From assembly GCA_963772515.1 (NCBI GenBank), contig CAVYXC010000004.1:62001-126000 (forward strand): a stretch of 64,000 bases of DNA, read 5' to 3'. The notes below the pieces were generated by a model. That model was not told the origin of the DNA and made no database searches. It was given only the letters and a program-made list of their open reading frames with translations. Origin of the DNA: JAFAHD01 sp963772515. GTDB taxonomy: Bacteria; Vulcanimicrobiota; Vulcanimicrobiia; Eremiobacterales; Eremiobacteraceae. Position 1 is the first letter of the stretch. The number at the start of each line of letters is the position of its first letter. Both the position numbers and the translations under genes were made by a program. This document shows positions 1 to 7,971 of this stretch, piece after piece.

Positions 1-159
1 CTCGTCGTCGCTTCGAGCCAGAATCGGATTGAGCGAGTGCGGGTCTTCGGATACGTTGAACGTCAGCGACGTGTGTGGTGCGGGCACGGCCGCGTGGTCC
101 ACCCGTGCGCAACCGGCGGCGCACAGTAGCAACGCCAGCGCCGCTAGGTAAGAACGCGT
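1..159 (-). CDS. Peptide-type ABC transporter substrate-binding lipoprotein (5' part only)
   Basis: Only the N-terminal end is in the window; the gene continues past base 1. Reading leftward from about 159, the frame is open to base 1. It encodes a hydrophobic signal (LALLLCAAGC) ending in a lipobox-like AAGC, then TSLTFNVSEDPHSLNPILA. The 'F-x-V-x-x-DP-x-SLNP' pattern is typical of family 5 (oligopeptide/nickel) solute-binding proteins, so the likely role is a lipid-anchored periplasmic receptor for an ABC importer. The start codon is unresolved: there is no ATG, GTG or TTG with a ribosome site before the hydrophobic stretch, so the upper bound is approximate. It follows the CARDB-like gene closely and may be its operon partner. 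Family is inferred from about 25 residues. Confidence 0.5.
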
Positions 160-163
160 GTTC

Positions 164-703
164 TTAGTTGCCCGATGGAGCGGCGGCCGGGGCCGGCGGT
201 TTTGGCATCGCCGAAGCGGTCGGGCACGCCGGTGCGGTCAGCGCGACTTTTTCCGTTAACGTGTTGTTGTCGTAATTCGACTCGCTGATCTGGTGGCTCT
301 TGTTGACGGTGAAGGTGAACGTCGAATCCGGATAGTGCGCGCTCTCGGGCGTTTGCGGATAATAGTTGATCAGGACTTTGCCTGAACCGCCTGCTGCGAT
401 GAACGGCAGATCCGCCGCCATGGAATGGCTCGGACCTTTCACGGTCAGCGCTTGGTTCATGGGCAGCGGCGAGTAGTCGAGCCGGCCGACATTGTCCACC
501 GTGACCAAAAAGCGCAAGCCGGGCACGCCGTTCTTGCAGGGCAGCAGCACAGAATATTTGGCGCTGCCGACCGTCAGATCGACTTTCTTGAAGGTGAGCG
601 GGACGAACGGTGCCGGCGTGTAGGCAGAACTGGCGCTGGGCAGCGCGGCCGCGCCGACGACAAGCGCGATGCCAATGATGAGCAGGCTGTTGCGACCGAG
701 CAT
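164..703 (-). CDS. Secreted CARDB-like (Ig-fold) protein
   Basis: 179-residue protein with an N-terminal signal peptide (MLGRNSLLIIGIALVVGAAALPSASSA region) and a single domain resembling CARDB/Ig-fold modules. Supporting features are alternating hydrophobic strands, 'RFLVTVDNVGRLDYSP' and the terminal 'SNYDNNTLTEKV', the usual end of a CARDB strand pair. Start chosen at ATG 703 because a strong ribosome site (TGGAGGAG) lies about 10 bases upstream on the minus strand; longer frames lack this. The C-terminus is Pro/Ala-rich. A protein of similar type lies at 42471-42977. No enzymatic motif; function unknown, probably extracytoplasmic binding or structural. Divergent from the MFS gene, with 74 bases between starts. 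Confidence 0.7.
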   Translation of the reverse strand: MLGRNSLLIIGIALVVGAAALPSASSAYTPAPFVPLTFKKVDLTVGSAKYSVLLPCKNGVPGLRFLVTVDNVGRLDYSPLPMNQALTVKGPSHSMAADLPFIAAGGSGKVLINYYPQTPESAHYPDSTFTFTVNKSHQISESNYDNNTLTEKVALTAPACPTASAMPKPPAPAAAPSGN

Positions 704-777
704 GTGGATACGCTCCTCCAAGTACGCCGCGTGCGCCGCCGAAGGAATTCGCGGCGAGCAGGCGATATGCGCCAGCG

Positions 778-1974
778 ATGAAACAGCCGACGCCGCAAAC
801 GTGGCTGACCACAAGCGTCTTAGCCATCGGCGTGGCGAGTCTTTTTTCCGACGCGTGCTATGAGCTGATCATCCCGCTGCTGCCGGCATTTCTCGCGACT
901 TTGGGCGGTGGCGCGGCGGCGCTGGGCTTGGTCGAAGGGCTAGCAGACGCGCTGGCCGCCGCGTTCAAATTGTGGGGCGGCCAGCTGGCCGATCGCACCG
1001 TGCACCGCCGCGCGTGGACGGCGGCGGGATACACGGGTGTCGGGATCTTTATGCCGGCGATCGCGCTCGCGACCTCAGTGCCCGCCGTCATCGCGCTGCG
1101 TTCGGCCGCGTGGATCTGCCGCGGCTTCCGCAGTCCCATCCGCGACACGTTGCTTGTCGACGACACCGACCCGGCCCACGTCAATCGCGCGTTCGGCTTC
1201 CAACGCGCGCTCGACACCGTGGGTGCAGTCATCGGGCCGCTTGCCGCCATCGTCTTCATCTCGTCGCAGATGCCGCTGCGCCACGCCATCCTCTTCGGCC
1301 TGATCCCCGGCTTGCTCGCCGGCGCCATGTACATCTTCGTCAAGGAACGGCCGCGTACGGTACCGCCGCGCGAACCCTTGCACCTCGTGCTGGCGAACCT
1401 GCCGTCTGAATTCAAACGTTATCTGCTGGGTGCCGGCATTTTCGGGCTTGGGAATTTCTCTGCGACGCTGCTCGTCTTGGTCGCCATGCGCGCATTTGCG
1501 CCGTACCTGAGTCCGCATCTCGCGATCGCGTACGCCACGGCGCTCTATCTCGGCCACAACGTGATCTACGCCTCGCTCGCCTATCCGGCAAGCGTGCTGA
1601 GCGAGCGGCTGGGCAGCGGACGGATGTTGCTCGTCGGGTTCGCGCTCTTCACCATCGTCGGCGTGCTGCTCGCCTTCGGCTCGATGTCGATTCCGGCCGT
1701 GATCCTCTCCGTCGTGTTGGCGGCGACGGCGATCGCGATCGTCGATCCGATGGAGGGAACGTTCGCGACCGCACTGCTGCCCGCGCCGATCCGCGGCACC
1801 GGGTTTGGCACTTTAGCGGCGATCAACGGCATCGGTGACTTCGTTTCAAGCGCAGGCGTTGGGCTGGTGTGGCAGATGTCCGGCGCGCCGATCGCGTTCG
1901 GGGTGGCGGCGGCCGTATGCGCAGTCGGACTCGTGGTGCTGGCGCCGCTTGCCTGGAAGCACGGCGCGAAGTGA
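778..1974 (+). CDS. MFS transporter
   Basis: 398-residue integral membrane protein with about 12 hydrophobic segments. The N-terminal half contains 'LIIPLLPAFLATLGGGAAALGLVEGLADA' split over two helices and a loop 'GGQLADRT' corresponding to the MFS motif A position between helices 2 and 3, followed by 'GFRSPIRDTLLVDD', a feature of YfcJ/YcaD-like MFS proteins. Length fits the family (about 400). Substrate cannot be told from sequence. Start at ATG 778 gives the natural cytoplasmic N-terminus. The frameshifted cupredoxin begins 47 bases downstream on the same strand, so they may be cotranscribed. Confidence 0.85.
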   Translation: MKQPTPQTWLTTSVLAIGVASLFSDACYELIIPLLPAFLATLGGGAAALGLVEGLADALAAAFKLWGGQLADRTVHRRAWTAAGYTGVGIFMPAIALATSVPAVIALRSAAWICRGFRSPIRDTLLVDDTDPAHVNRAFGFQRALDTVGAVIGPLAAIVFISSQMPLRHAILFGLIPGLLAGAMYIFVKERPRTVPPREPLHLVLANLPSEFKRYLLGAGIFGLGNFSATLLVLVAMRAFAPYLSPHLAIAYATALYLGHNVIYASLAYPASVLSERLGSGRMLLVGFALFTIVGVLLAFGSMSIPAVILSVVLAATAIAIVDPMEGTFATALLPAPIRGTGFGTLAAINGIGDFVSSAGVGLVWQMSGAPIAFGVAAAVCAVGLVVLAPLAWKHGAK

Positions 1975-2020
1975 CATCATGTGCAGCGCGAACGTTTCGC
2001 GGGTGAAGAAGGAGAACCGT

Positions 2021-2393
2021 GTGCTTGCTCGCTTAACGCGCGTGCTCGGAGCGCCCGCGCTTGTCGCAGCTGTCGTCCTCGTCGCCGCTGCCAGCGGCGC
2101 GGTCGCTGACTCGGCCAATCCGAGCCCGAGCGCATCGCCCGTGCTGGTGAGCGATCACCAACTATGCGTTCAAACCGGCGAGCATCACGATCCTGGCCGG
2201 CACGACGGTGCAGTGGCGCAACGATGACAACGTCTCGCACACCGCGACCTCATCCAACGGCGTATTCGACTCCCAGAACCTCGACCACGGCGGCGTGTAC
2301 GGATTCACGTTCGCCAAACCTGGCACGTACCAGTACGTCTGCTCGTATCATCCGCAGATGACCGGCACCGTGATCGTCACCGACTCGAAATGA
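2021..2393 (+). pseudogene. Cupredoxin (plastocyanin-like) with a +1 frameshift
   Basis: A GTG start at 2021 follows a good ribosome site (GAAGGAGA, 2008-2015) and encodes a signal peptide (VLARLTRVLGAPALVAAVVL) plus a Ser/Pro linker. The frame then runs into unrelated sequence. Shifting one base at about 2147-2156 gives 'ITNYAFKPASITILAGTTVQW', 'DNVSHTATS' and 'YQYVCSYHPQMTGTVIV', a textbook type-1 copper cupredoxin with His (VSHT) and Cys-His-Met (C-x2-H-x2-M) ligands. In the downstream frame a TGA lies immediately before ITNY, so the halves are not contiguous. Removing one base near 2153 restores a single protein of about 123 residues. Either a recent pseudogene or a one-base assembly error; the intact copper ligands favour recent origin or error. 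Confidence 0.75.
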
Positions 2394-2441
2394 AAACGGC
2401 GAGCGATTGATCGCCCGCCGTCCACGTGTTTCGCGCTGTGC

Positions 2442-2831
2442 TTACATGCCGCCCGGGCAGTTGACCTTGAACGCAGCTTTGCTTGATTCGACGCTCGCGG
2501 GCGTGAGTACGTGGAGAGTGGTCCAGTACGAGCCGCTCTTGCCCACGGTCCAAGTTTCGCTCACCTGCTTCGATCCCGCTGTGGGAATCGTTGCCGAGTG
2601 CGTCGGTTCGTTTCCAGTAGAACTGCGCTCGAATCTATAGGTGACGGCCGTGCCTGCCGCGCCGTGGATGGTGCCGGTGAAATTCTCCACCTGCGGGCAG
2701 CTGGCGCCGCCGCCAACCATGCTGTCCGGACCGTGAAGCGTCACAGTGATCGGGGTGGCTGCCGCGTTGGCGGCTGCGCTCAGCGCGCCGAAGGCAACAG
2801 CAAGAACCAGGAGCTTTGACCAAAGTCTCAT
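2442..2831 (-). CDS. Small secreted protein with Ig-like fold
   Basis: 129 residues with a signal peptide (MRLWSKLLVLAVAFGALSAA) and one domain with two cysteines (SCPQ and KVNCPGG) likely to form a disulfide. Pattern: 'SCPQVENFTGTIHGAAGTAVTYRF' split by beta turns, then 'TWTVGKSGSYWTTLHV'. The N-terminal domain of the secreted protein at 46848-47909 has a matching layout (cysteine, strand, 'GTPGTAF-Y-F'), so they probably share a fold. ATG 2831 is preferred because GGAGG lies 9 bases upstream; a TTG six bases earlier is also possible. Function unknown. Confidence 0.65.
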   Translation of the reverse strand: MRLWSKLLVLAVAFGALSAAANAAATPITVTLHGPDSMVGGGASCPQVENFTGTIHGAAGTAVTYRFERSSTGNEPTHSATIPTAGSKQVSETWTVGKSGSYWTTLHVLTPASVESSKAAFKVNCPGGM

Positions 2832-2941
2832 CGTCAAGGACCTCCATCAAACGGGTATGCAATCAAAGCACCCCGGGTGTAGTGCGTTTTCCCAGACGCG
2901 CAGCCTCATCCTCTTTCGGGACAAGCCCCACACAGATCACG

Positions 2942-5017
2942 TCAGTATGCGAAGTGCGAGACGATGCCGGCAAACCGCCATGGCCCGTTCGCAGACTTGG
3001 TCCAACGCTCGACCGTTCCCCGAGCATGCAGCGGCCCGTATTCGAGCGTGCGCGTGACTGACGCCGTGTCGCCGAGCACGTCGGCACGCACGATTGCCAG
3101 CGGAAACGGTTGCCCCGCATACTTCAATTCATAAGCCCGTTCCTGATCCAGACTCATGATGGTCGCAGCCGCCGCGGCGGGATCGGGCGCGATGTTCGTC
3201 GCGATCGTCAAACGCTGCCCGCCGCGAAGAGTCGCCGCGACCGACAACGACGGATTGAGGATCTCCGACGCGTCAGTCATCTGATCGCCGGCGGCTGGCA
3301 ACGAAGGATCCGTCGACGGCGCGAGCCGCTGCGCCGCGTAGACATTTTCGCCATTCGCGTCGCGGGCGCTCAATAGCGCCTCGTCGATCCGAAAGCCGGA
3401 CAGCGGTCCGCCCTCGCCTGCGAGCCGGCGGCCTGGCGTCGCTCCCCAGATCAGATAGAAGCCCGAAGGCAGATCGGCAAACGCCAGCTGCTCCCCGGCA
3501 TACGTGCCACCCGTCGACCAGAGATCTCCCGCGCTCGCGCCGCCGGCATTAAACCGTGCAAGCCAGATCATCGGACGGCCCTGCCACGGACGCGTGAGCG
3601 CAAGCCAGACTTCGCCGCCATGCGTGCCCACCGCGCCCGCATCGCCGCTGAAAACCGCAACACGCTGCCACGTGATCCCATCGTGCGTCGACCACACCGT
3701 GCTCGACGGACTCGCATCAGCCGCACCTTTCGGCGCCGGCAGCACCGGTGCCGCACCCCATACGCGGCCGTCATCGGTGCGCCCCAGCACTGCGAACGGA
3801 AACGCCGGTTGTGCGACACGCGCGAAACGCCCGCCGCTATCGCCCACGAGCACGCGACCCAGATGCGAGACGATCCAACGCTGTCCGCTCGTATCGCCCA
3901 CTGGATAGAAACGCCATTCGAGCAACGCCGCATACAGCGCGTCCTCGGAAGGGTCGATGGCCGGCAACGCCTTGTCGAGCCCGCTGACGTCGCGCGCAGA
4001 ATCGAGCCCGTTCATGGCGACGCGCACGTAGTGGCCGCCGCGCGTGAAAAGCATCACGTCCTCTTCGGGCCGTATGAAATACAGCGAGCCGTCCGGCGCG
4101 GCGCCAAGCCCGTCGCCGACGGTGAACACCGGATCGTGCGGCAGAGTGGGAAACCAGAAGTTCACCAGATCGTTGCTGGCGGCGACGATGCGCTGCACGC
4201 CGTACGAGAACGAGAAATACGCGATGCCATTGCGATACGCTGTCTGATACACAGGGCTGCCCAGCGGCAAGATCGGTGTCATCGCATCGCCGTACGGCGA
4301 ACCGGAAAACGAGAGCGGCTCGGCAAGATCTGGACCGAAGCGCGCGATCTGTCGCGAGATATGACGCTGCCCGTCGATCCACGCGAGGTAGCCGCCGATG
4401 ACCGCGTATGCGCCGTTTTGCGCGACGCCGCCGATGCGGAAGCGCCGCGCGCCGATCTGCACGACGACATACGAACCGTCGGACCTCTTATAGACCGCCA
4501 GCCGGTCGGTCGACTTGGACACCAACACCGCGTCGGCGGGGACATCGGTATCGCGGATGCGCCCCGGCGGCAACGATCCGCCGGCCGCGTCCGCTACCGA
4601 CAACTCGTACGGCGCGTGCGCCGCATCGCGGATCGTCACGCCGGTCACGCCGCTCCACGACGCTGCAGTCGCATGCCCATCGCTGGATAGTTGCGTCAGC
4701 GTGCGACGTTGCGCATCGAGCAGATAGGCGAACGTCGGATTCGCGCTGCGCCAATCTCCGTGCACGCCCGCGCCAGGAAATTCGGCGACGAGAACGGCGC
4801 GCGTGCCGCTGCCGTCGAACTGCGCAGCCCCGACCGGCGCCGCCGCGAGCGTACCGAAGGGCAGCGGCGCCAAATGTAGGAAGCGCCCGTCGCGCAACGC
4901 GAGCGCCACATCCATCGGTGGCGGACCCGCCGCGGCTGCCGGGCCGCAACACGCAAGCCACGCGACCCACACGCACCCCGTAACGTTCAGGGCCCTAAGA
5001 ACCGATATATAGTCCAT
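2942..5017 (-). CDS. Large secreted protein of unknown function (possible beta-propeller)
   Basis: 691 residues with an N-terminal hydrophobic signal (VWVAWLACCGPAAAA). The body is rich in short beta-strand-like segments ending in aromatic or Gly-Asp turns ('YVVVQIGARRFRIGG', 'SLYFIRPEEDVMLFTRGG', 'VWSTHDGITWQRVAVFSGD'); phrases of the 'W-S-T-H-D-G-I-T-W' kind are usual in BNR/sialidase-type or WD-like propeller repeats. No catalytic signature recognised. The start codon (CAT 5015-5017) overlaps the ATG of the divergent gene at 5016, so there is no room for a conventional 5' untranslated region. Probably periplasmic or surface exposed. Confidence 0.65.
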   Translation of the reverse strand: MDYISVLRALNVTGCVWVAWLACCGPAAAAGPPPMDVALALRDGRFLHLAPLPFGTLAAAPVGAAQFDGSGTRAVLVAEFPGAGVHGDWRSANPTFAYLLDAQRRTLTQLSSDGHATAASWSGVTGVTIRDAAHAPYELSVADAAGGSLPPGRIRDTDVPADAVLVSKSTDRLAVYKRSDGSYVVVQIGARRFRIGGVAQNGAYAVIGGYLAWIDGQRHISRQIARFGPDLAEPLSFSGSPYGDAMTPILPLGSPVYQTAYRNGIAYFSFSYGVQRIVAASNDLVNFWFPTLPHDPVFTVGDGLGAAPDGSLYFIRPEEDVMLFTRGGHYVRVAMNGLDSARDVSGLDKALPAIDPSEDALYAALLEWRFYPVGDTSGQRWIVSHLGRVLVGDSGGRFARVAQPAFPFAVLGRTDDGRVWGAAPVLPAPKGAADASPSSTVWSTHDGITWQRVAVFSGDAGAVGTHGGEVWLALTRPWQGRPMIWLARFNAGGASAGDLWSTGGTYAGEQLAFADLPSGFYLIWGATPGRRLAGEGGPLSGFRIDEALLSARDANGENVYAAQRLAPSTDPSLPAAGDQMTDASEILNPSLSVAATLRGGQRLTIATNIAPDPAAAAATIMSLDQERAYELKYAGQPFPLAIVRADVLGDTASVTRTLEYGPLHARGTVERWTKSANGPWRFAGIVSHFAY

Positions 5018-5651
5018 GCGCCCGAAGTGGATTCACGCTCCAGCGACAGCCCTCATTGCGCGCCGCCCGATCGCGGTCGCAATAGTCGTCGCGGCAGCGC
5101 TGACCATCGTCGCCGGCCAAGTGCGCGGCAGCCAAGCTCCGTTTGTGCCGCCGGCTGGTTGGACGCCGATGACGCCGCCGAAGGGGATCCTGGGCGTCTG
5201 GGTGCATCCGGGCGACACCATGTTTCGGCAGAACATCGTCGTGAGCGTCGAAAAGACGTCGCTCTCGGCCGCCGCGTTCGACCAGCACAACATCTCGACA
5301 CTGGAGCAGAATCTTGAGGGTTTCCGGCTGGGCGCCGATCAGGCGACGACGACGTGCGGGCGATCCGCGCACTATCTGTCGTACGCGGGTCTGATCAACG
5401 GCCATGAAGTGCTCTACGAGAGCATGTCGACGATCGTCAATGGCGTCGCGTGGTTCGCGATCTATTCACGCCTGATGACGCAGCCGTCGCTGCCCGAAGC
5501 GCGTCAGGCGCTCACGACGTTGTGCGGCGAGCAGCCGATTCAAAACGCACAGCCGGCCCAACCGCAGCCGCAACAACCGGAGGCAACGCCGACGCCCAGC
5601 CCTCCACCGCAATCGCCGTCACCGGAGCCGAATCCATATGGCACGCTCTAA
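5016..5651 (+). CDS. Secreted or membrane-anchored hypothetical protein
   Basis: 211 residues. An Arg-rich N-terminus and a hydrophobic stretch (IAVAIVVAAALTIVAGQ) form a signal peptide or anchor. The central domain ('WVHPGDTMFRQNIVVSVEKT', 'CGRSAHYLSYAG') resembles small periplasmic domains with a probable disulfide pair (CGRSA and TTLCGEQ). The C-terminal 40 residues are Pro/Gln/Ser-rich. ATG 5016 is the only start available because an in-frame TAG lies just upstream. Its 3' end overlaps the next gene by 14 bases, so the two are an operon. Function unknown. Confidence 0.6.
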   Translation: MRPKWIHAPATALIARRPIAVAIVVAAALTIVAGQVRGSQAPFVPPAGWTPMTPPKGILGVWVHPGDTMFRQNIVVSVEKTSLSAAAFDQHNISTLEQNLEGFRLGADQATTTCGRSAHYLSYAGLINGHEVLYESMSTIVNGVAWFAIYSRLMTQPSLPEARQALTTLCGEQPIQNAQPAQPQPQQPEATPTPSPPPQSPSPEPNPYGTL

Positions 5652-6096
5652 CAGTGTGATCGCGCTTGCGATCGTCGTTGCGCTGACCGCCTTCACGCCG
5701 CTCGCGGCGTCGGCGGACACTAATCCGTACGCACGCATGCCGCAAAAGGGAGACTCCGTGCGTTTCAGCGGCGCTGTCGGCGACGAGCAATTCGGCTGGG
5801 GATTCTATAACCAATATTGGCTGCAGACGTACTTGCGCTTCACGATCGAAGCCGCGCGCAATCCGTCTGTGTACGCGAAGAGCCAGGCGGCGCTCACGGC
5901 GATCGGAGAGCACACTTTGGTGTTGCCCAACGGAACGCCGGGCGTGGTCGAGGAAGTCGCATCGTACGAATACGGTGGGCGTGAGGACGTCCAAGTCCGC
6001 GTCATGGTGCAGCAAGGACAGCTGCGCGGCAACGAGGTGTGGACCACCGCGGGCGAGCTCGTCGACAGCACGGGCAAAACCTACCTGAAATCCTGA
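5638..6096 (+). CDS. Small secreted hypothetical protein
   Basis: 152 residues with a clear signal peptide (MARSNSVIALAIVVALTAFTPLAASAD). The mature part contains 'SYEYGGREDVQVRVM' and 'VWTTAGELVDSTGKTYL', probably a small beta domain. It overlaps the upstream gene's 3' end by 14 bases, suggesting coupled translation. No family recognised. An 80-base stretch before the next gene contains a short GGGA-AACC-TCCC hairpin. Confidence 0.6.
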   Translation: MARSNSVIALAIVVALTAFTPLAASADTNPYARMPQKGDSVRFSGAVGDEQFGWGFYNQYWLQTYLRFTIEAARNPSVYAKSQAALTAIGEHTLVLPNGTPGVVEEVASYEYGGREDVQVRVMVQQGQLRGNEVWTTAGELVDSTGKTYLKS

Positions 6097-6177
6097 CCGG
6101 AAAGGGAAACCTCCCGTGCAGGTCTTAGGCAGGCAACACTTAGCCGTACGGCAACGTCGACGTCTTTGGGGGACCGC

Positions 6178-7581
6178 ATGCTGCCGCCACCGAGCGAACT
6201 AACTCCGGTCGAGCGAGTCCGGCGGGAGAACCGTTGGAATTTGCCGCTTGGCTTTTTGTCATCGGTGGTCACCCACGCCCTCTTCGTGCTGCTCTTGCTG
6301 CTGCTCGCGGCTGCGTACATCGAATCGGGCCTGCAGAGCGAAGCGGTGCAGAACAGCCAGAACGTCATCGTTCAGACGTTGATCAGACAACCGCAGCCCC
6401 CCGCGCACCCGCCGAAACCGCGGCCCACTCCGCGCCCGCACCCGGTCGTCGTCCATCGCGCGGTCACAGTTCCGGTCCCCGTCGAACTGGCGGCCAAACA
6501 TGGCGCGACGCCGCAGCCGACGCCAGTGCCGCACCCCAGACCGCATCCGCATCCCACGATCCAGCCCAAGGCATCGCCGTCGCCATCACCGGAGCCGTCG
6601 CCGACGCAGGTCGCGGTGCAGACGCCGCAGCCGACGTTGCCGCCCACGCCCAAGCCGACGCCGCAGCCGACTCTGAAGCCGACGCCTGCGCCGACGTTGC
6701 CCCCGACGCCGAAACCCACGCAAGTTCCGACCGTGCCGCCGACCATCTCGCCCACCACGCCGCCGACGATCACGCCGACGGCCAAGCCCACGATCGCGCC
6801 GACCGCGCCGCCGACCGCGAAACCGACGCAGGCGCCGACCGCACCGCCGACCGCGAAACCGACGCAAGCGCCGACGATCGCGCCGACACGCGCACCCACG
6901 GCTGCGCCGACGACCGCGCCGACGGCCGCGGCGACTCGGGCGCCCACGGCGGCACCGACGCATGCGCCGACGAGCGCGCCCACCAGTGCACCGTCAAGCG
7001 CACCGACGACCGCAGCCAGCGCGCAGCCGACATCCGCGCCGCCCGGCCCAGCGGTCGCGCATGCAGGCCCGCAGGGCAACGCATCACACCCCGGTCCGCA
7101 AGGCAATTCGAACAATCCGGGTCCGCCCGGATCGCACGGCATCCCGTTGCCGATTCCGCTGCACACCGAGCCGCCGACACCGCGGCCGACGCCGACAGCC
7201 TCGCCGACGCCGAAACCGAAACCGACGAGCACGCCGAGCGCAGCGATCGACCGGCTCAACGCAACCCTTAACTCAACGCTGGATCAAGGTCCCGTGATCG
7301 GCTTCCATTATCGCACTGACAACGACGAGTTCTATCGCGCGGTGGCGCAGCTGACCGCCATGCTCGTGCACGACGAGCGCACGCAGCCCAAAGACATCGA
7401 GTACGTGCTGCGCAACGGAACCAAGTACAAGAAGGCTGATGGCACGATCTACGTCGTCTTACGCGCGGTGAATTTCGCAGGCTACCGGATTTGCGTCGGC
7501 GTCACCGCGGACCCGTCGCACAAGTACATCATCGGCGAGTGCCCGCCGGACTACCTCGCGACGCCGCCGCCGGGCAAGTAA
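6178..7581 (+). CDS. TonB-like protein with long Pro/Thr repeat
   Basis: 467 residues. A short cytoplasmic tail is followed by one membrane helix (about residues 25-48, LSSVVTHALFVLLLLLLAAA), a 250-residue linker of 'x-P-T' repeats, then a Gly/Pro-rich stretch and a globular C-terminal domain of about 110 residues (from AAIDRLNAT to PPPGK). This is the layout of TonB/TolA-type energy transducers: inner-membrane anchor, periplasm-spanning rod and C-terminal partner-binding domain. The C-terminal domain is not an obvious TonB_C match, so TonB-like is inference; a TonB receptor lies at 24166. Start set at ATG 6178 because GGGGGA sits just upstream; a TTG at 6166 would add four residues. A 36-base tandem duplication (about 6797-6868) is visible in the linker. 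Confidence 0.65.
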   Translation: MLPPPSELTPVERVRRENRWNLPLGFLSSVVTHALFVLLLLLLAAAYIESGLQSEAVQNSQNVIVQTLIRQPQPPAHPPKPRPTPRPHPVVVHRAVTVPVPVELAAKHGATPQPTPVPHPRPHPHPTIQPKASPSPSPEPSPTQVAVQTPQPTLPPTPKPTPQPTLKPTPAPTLPPTPKPTQVPTVPPTISPTTPPTITPTAKPTIAPTAPPTAKPTQAPTAPPTAKPTQAPTIAPTRAPTAAPTTAPTAAATRAPTAAPTHAPTSAPTSAPSSAPTTAASAQPTSAPPGPAVAHAGPQGNASHPGPQGNSNNPGPPGSHGIPLPIPLHTEPPTPRPTPTASPTPKPKPTSTPSAAIDRLNATLNSTLDQGPVIGFHYRTDNDEFYRAVAQLTAMLVHDERTQPKDIEYVLRNGTKYKKADGTIYVVLRAVNFAGYRICVGVTADPSHKYIIGECPPDYLATPPPGK

Positions 7582-7949
7582 GCAGCGCGCAGGCAGACGG
7601 CGCACCAGATCGCGAGCGCGCCGTGCACGATGATCGCGACCCACGTGAGCATGCCGATCAATCCTAACCCGAACATGCCGTAGAGGAACAGCGCCGTCGC
7701 GCCGGTGTTGTAGACCAACATGCCGGCGACCACGCCCGCGGCTGCGCGACTGCCTGCGTCATCGCGCGCGAGCCAACACGCGACGCCGAGCGACAGCAGC
7801 GCAACGCCCACCAAACGCCCCACCACTAACGGCATCGCTCCTTCAAGCGGCACGCCGAAGAGCAGCGACGCGACAAGCGCCGGCACCGCGACCAACGCGA
7901 GACCGGCGCCGGCTTCGACGACCGCCATCACGATCAAGAGCGCTCTCAT
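7551..7949 (-). CDS. Small four-helix membrane protein
   Basis: 132 residues with about four hydrophobic helices (ALLIVMAVVEAGAGLALVA, VVGRLVGVALLSLGVACWLA, GVVAGMLVYNTGATALFLYG, MLTWVAIIVHGALAIWCAV). ATG 7949 lies 22 bases after the stop of the formylglycine-generating enzyme gene, so the two form an operon. The 3' end overlaps that of the convergent TonB-like gene by 31 bases. Resembles DoxX/DUF4345-type small membrane proteins in length and helix layout, but I cannot assign it. Function unknown. Confidence 0.6.
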   Translation of the reverse strand: MRALLIVMAVVEAGAGLALVAVPALVASLLFGVPLEGAMPLVVGRLVGVALLSLGVACWLARDDAGSRAAAGVVAGMLVYNTGATALFLYGMFGLGLIGMLTWVAIIVHGALAIWCAVCLRAAYLPGGGVAR

Positions 7950-7971
7950 CTTTTGTCTGGTCGGATTGAGG

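Noticed and set aside
6097..6177. Possible riboswitch before the TonB-like gene
   Set aside because: Short hairpins are present but I could not match any known aptamer consensus.
6372..7259. 295-codon minus-strand Gly/Val-rich frame opposite the x-P-T repeat
   Set aside because: Generated by the same tandem repeat read backwards; no signal or motif.
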